DNA of 64,000 nucleotides. It comes from Lagenorhynchus albirostris (lineage: Eukaryota > Chordata > Mammalia > Artiodactyla > Delphinidae). The translations under genes and the position numbers were made by a program. The notes below the pieces were generated by a model. It did no database searches, had not been told where the DNA came from, and saw only the letters and a program-made list of their open reading frames with translations. Shown here piece after piece: positions 60,691 through 64,000 of the stretch (its first letter is position 1; every line of letters begins with the position of its first letter). Where the stretch lies: contig NC_083098.1 of NCBI RefSeq assembly GCF_949774975.1, positions 113,493,922-113,557,921 on the forward strand, written 5' to 3'.

Positions 60691-60914
60691 GGCTACTTTT
60701 TTACTTGATGTGCATGAGATTGAAAGGAACCTTTAAAAACTTATATTTTGAAGGTTGTGAAATATTGCACAAATTTATGATATCATCATTATTACATATA
60801 ATTATTTATGATGTATCTGGTATGGAACTGATCTAAAAAGTAGTTTGAAAGTAGCAATTTGTAGCACGTCAAAATGCCACACCTATATTGGATTGTTGGA
60901 TCATCACATTGCAT

Positions 60915-61139
60915 TATAGCGTCCCTCGGTATCCACAGAGGACTGGATCCAGGACTTGCTGCAGATACCAAAATCCAAGGGTGCTCAAGTTCATAGTTGG
61001 TCCTCAGTATCCACAGTTCAGCACCCACAGATTTAACCAACCACAGATTGTGTAATACTGTAGTATTTATTGGGAAAAAAACCCCACATGTTAAGTGGAC
61101 CCGTGAAGTTCAAACTCGTGTTGTTCAAGGGTTAACTGT
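60915..61139 (-). mobile_element. TcMar-Tigger MITE
   Basis: The left end GCGTCCCTCGGTATCC and the right end CGTGTTGTTCAAGGGTTAACTG are the two termini of a Tigger-type MITE. Between them are the phrases CAGATACCAAAATCCAAGGGTGCTC and TTAACCAACCACAGATTG. It is flanked by TA. No transposase. Confidence 0.75.
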
Positions 61140-62349
61140 AATTATAGTGATGGATGAATGCAGAATATTATTTTATGAATTAACTCTATGTTAGTCACTA
61201 AACTACAATGTCTTAAAGTGTCCCAGTTTTTTAAATTACATTTTTATTGAGTTACATGGTTTTAACAAATAAAATAGAGCAGAGCATACTGTATTTGTAA
61301 CAACTGAATCTTAGTTTCAAGAGTTATTTCACTTTACAAATAAAGCAACTACTTGTGCTTAACACATAGTGGGTTTTTCTGACCAAATAGGTAAGACTTG
61401 TTTTGATTAAAATTGTGGTATAAGTCGGGAATAAAACACATGGAAATAAAAGCTTAATGATTAAGCACTTTTAGCTAAATGAAAGTCTTTGTGAACATAA
61501 TTGACGCATCTAACTGAAAACTGAACAGGCATTAAATACTGAATTAATACATTTGAGCCAAGAAAAACATTGAAACATGTTCCACATTCCCACACCACAC
61601 TTCCCAACTACTTCCTCCAACAAATGAAAATTACAGGTAAGCCAAAATCCATTCTTGTATAAAGTAATATTTATCGTGTGGAATTTCTCTGCCATAACTT
61701 AAAATTTATGATTTTTGAGTCAAAACACTGATATTTTTTCTGTTCATTTCTAATTTATCTTGACTCATTGGAGAAGAATGTTCCAAACATACCTTTTCAT
61801 CAGAAGAAAGCAAATAAATGGGTTGGTTATGGCATACTTACTAGAAGTCATTGAGGCTGCACTATACCCAGAACAACTGTGCCTCCTTGGTATTTTCCTA
61901 GTTCTGGCAACAACGCAAACTGGTAAGAGAAGAGACTTGAGGTTAGATATTTCAGCTATTTTAATCTAGAACTGACTGTCTCTATTATGTATCTAGAATG
62001 CCTATAAAATAAAATTCAAAGTCGTTCTTTTGCCCCAACATCCCTGAATAAAACGTCACAGTGGACTCCCCCCCTCCATTAACAGTGATTCACTAAAGCA
62101 GTGACAGTACTTCCAAAATTGGGGTGTAGAAGGGAAGCCAAATGGATCTGTGACTTTATATGACCCCTAAATGATTCTACTGAGTTTTCTAAGAGAGTGG
62201 ACCATTCTTCCTACCGTGTCCCTACTGAGAATCTATGGGCAGAAAACAAGGATCTGAATAATGTTAAATGGGAACTACTTCTTACGAAAAGTTGAAAAGA
62301 AAAAGAAAATGATATTTAATCTTCATAAGCTAAAATTTATCTAGCACTT
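61140..62349. other. Unique DNA, nothing identified
   Basis: AT-rich, with no named repeat or coding homology seen. Confidence 0.45.
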
Positions 62350-63599
62350 TTTAGACACTTTTTAAATTATCTTTATTGGACTATAACTGCTTTACAATGT
62401 TGTGTTCGTTTCTACTGTATAGCAAAGTGAATCAGCTATACGTATACATATATCCCCATATCTCCTCCCTCTTGCGTCTCCCTCCCACCCTCCCTATCCC
62501 ACCCCTCTAGGTGGTCACAAAGCACCGAGCTGATCTCCGTGTGCTATGCCCTGCTTCCCACTAGCTATCTATTTTACATTTGGTAGTGTATATATGTCCA
62601 TGCCACTCTCTCACTTTGTCCCAGCTTACCCTTCTCCCTCCCCATGTCCTCAAGTCTATTCTCTACATCTGCGACTTTATTCCTGTCCTGCCCCTAGGTT
62701 CTTCAGAACCTTTTTTTTTTTTTTTTTAGATTCCATATATATGTGTTAGCATACGGTATTTGTTTTTCTCTTTCTGACTTACTTCACTCTGTATGACAGA
62801 CTTTAGGTCCACCCACTTCACTACAAATAACTCAATTTCGTTTCATTTTATGGCTGAGTAATATTCAATTGTATATATGTGTCACACCTTCTTTATCCAT
62901 ACATCTGTTGATAGACACTTAGGTTGCTTCCATGTCCTGGCTATGGTAAATAGAGCTGCAATGAACATTGTTGTACATGACTCTTTTTGAATTATGGTTT
63001 TCTCAGGGTATATGCCCAGTAGTGGGATTGCTGGGTCATATGGCAGTTCTATTTTCAGTTTTTTAAGGAAACTCCATACTGTTCTCCATCGTGGCTGTAT
63101 CAATTTACATTCCCACCAACAGTGGGAAACAGCATTTATTGTTTGTAGATTTTTTGATGATGGCCATTCTGACCAGTGTGAGGTGATATCTCATTGTAGT
63201 TTTTTTTTTTAATAAATTTATTTATTTTTGGCTGTGTTGGGTCTTCGTTGCTGCACGCAGGCTTTCTCTAGTTGCAGAGAACGGGGGCTATTCTTCGTTG
63301 CAGTGCGCGGGCTTCGCATTGAGGTGGCTTCTCTTGCTGTGGAGCACGGGCTCTAGGTGCGTGGGCTTCAGTAGTTGTAGCACGTGGGCTCAGTAGTTGT
63401 GGCTCACGGGCTCTAGAGCACAGGCTCAGTAGCTGTGGTGCATGGGCTTAGCTGCTCCGCGGCACGTGGGATCTTCCCGGACCAGGGATCCAACTCGTGT
63501 TCCCTGCATTGGCAGGTGGATTCTTAACCACTGCACCACCAGGGGAGTCCCATCTCATTGTAGTTTTGATCTGCATTTCTCTAATGATTAGTGATGTTG
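62350..63599 (-). mobile_element. L1 LINE 3' end with ORF2 C-terminus, antisense
   Basis: Reversed L1: the 3' UTR from 62355 (reversed GCAGTTATAGTCCAATAAAGAT) through the ORF2 end. On the minus strand the frame at 63103-62882 reads RTVWSFLKKLKIELPYDPAIPLLGIYP and AALFTIARTWKQPKC, the same protein end as the 38.3-kb copy but with an intact PLLGIYP. A SINE interrupts it at 63203-63551. Upstream (to the right) it stops at 63599, within the ORF2 phrase AACATCACTAATCATTAG. Confidence 0.93.
63203..63551 (-). mobile_element. Long CHR-family SINE inside L1
   Basis: A reversed copy of about 349 bp, the longest SINE in the window. It has an AATAAATTTATTTATT-type tail, a duplicated GCTCAGTAGTTGTGG-like internal module and the reversed head CCACCAGGGGAGTCCC. 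The exact 16-bp duplication ATCTCATTGTAGTTTT at 63187-63202 and 63552-63567 is made of L1 ORF2 sequence. Confidence 0.95.
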
Positions 63600-64000
63600 T
63601 GACGGCAGAGGCTGGTGTGATGTTGTAACAGCCTGAGGCGTGCTGTGTGTTCTCCTGGGGAAGTTGTTCCTGGATCTCAGGACCTTGGCAGTGGCGGGCT
63701 GCACAGGCTGAGGGGTGTGGATAGTGACCTGTGCTTGCACACAGGATTCTTGGGCAGCAACAGCACTTCATGCCCGTCTCTGGGGTTCGAGGTGATAGCT
63801 ACGACTCGTGCCCATCTCTGGAGCTCGCTTAGGCAGTATTCTGCCTTCTGTGTTCATGCAGGAAAGGAATCCCCTCTCCTCGCACACCTCGTAACTATCG
63901 TCTCTTGCCTCTCCGGCAGGTCCAGACTTGTTCCCGGACTCCCTCCCGGCTAGTCGTGGCGCACTAGCCGCTTCATGCTGTGTTCATGCAGCCAACCCCA
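63600..64000 (-). mobile_element. Probable L1 5'UTR fragment, antisense, runs off the window
   Basis: GC- and CpG-rich, unlike anything else in the window. On the minus strand it reads like cetartiodactyl L1 5'UTR: CGTGAACACAGC-like and CTAGTGCGCCAC phrases near the window edge, CCGGGAGGGAGTCCGGGAAC, AAGTCTGGACCTGCC, then GCACAGGTCACTATCCACACC. It joins directly to ORF2 3' sequence at 63599/63600 in the same orientation. The identification is from memory of the consensus. A unique promoter-like region is the alternative. Confidence 0.6.

Noticed and set aside
63448..63771. 107-codon minus-strand frame at the right edge
   Set aside because: It crosses putative L1 5'UTR, a scrap of ORF2 and a SINE, so it is a composite of repeats with no protein family.
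1..64000. CRISPR array, bacterial-type operon, tRNA or rRNA gene
   Set aside because: No regularly spaced repeats. The only tRNA-like sequences are SINE heads with box A/B but no cloverleaf. The sequence is clearly mammalian.
63601..64000. CpG island promoter of a gene just beyond the window
   Set aside because: The GC-rich text matches remembered L1 5'UTR phrases in the same orientation as the adjacent L1, so an L1 origin is simpler, though not proved.

Overview
The window looks like an intergenic, gene-poor stretch of a cetacean (dolphin or whale) nuclear genome. The main evidence is about ten copies of a roughly 200-bp tRNA-derived SINE of the CHR family. They have a recognisable Pol III A box (TGGCGCAGTGG) and B box (GGTTCGTGCC), an A-tail and, in most cases, clear target-site duplications. 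They sit beside longer CHR-type SINEs, cetartiodactyl-style L1s and the usual old mammalian repeats (MIR, L2, MaLR, ERVL, hAT and Tigger MITEs). The base composition is AT-rich and CpG-poor. I found no protein-coding exon, tRNA, rRNA, miRNA or CpG-island promoter that I could defend. The only protein homology is dead L1 ORF2.

Layout. 1-9.2 kb: mostly unique AT-rich DNA, an L1 3' end carrying a 36-bp perfect palindrome, a tiny minus-strand retrocopy that looks chimeric, and one CHR SINE. 9.2-14.3 kb: a MaLR solo LTR with an exact 5-bp duplication, then a long ancient antisense L1 interrupted by a SINE and by a hAT MITE that itself holds another SINE. 14.3-20.4 kb: unique DNA with a homeodomain/E-box-rich candidate regulatory block at about 18.05-18.99 kb. 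20.4-26.7 kb: an ERVL-type LTR whose primer-binding site is split by a SINE, an old SINE, an inverted old L1, a MIR split by nested insertions that include a young L1 3' end, and another SINE. 26.7-33.1 kb: about 6.4 kb with no transposon I can recognise. 33.2-39.1 kb: an ancient repeat, two SINEs back to back, and a 3.4-kb 5'-truncated L1 with duplicated target sites. 39.1-47.3 kb: old MIR/L2 relics and a SINE with a very long T-run. 47.3-58 kb: repeat-poor DNA with two more candidate conserved noncoding blocks and two SINEs. 58-64 kb: L2, MIR and a Tigger MITE, then a minus-strand L1 at the right edge in which ORF2 3' sequence abuts what looks like L1 5'UTR.

There is no operon or gene set acting together. 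The biology here is layered retrotransposition around several repeat-free islands that may be long-range regulatory DNA. Repeat family names are from memory of consensus features, with no database search. Edges are good to a few bases where I give a target-site duplication and to tens of bases otherwise.
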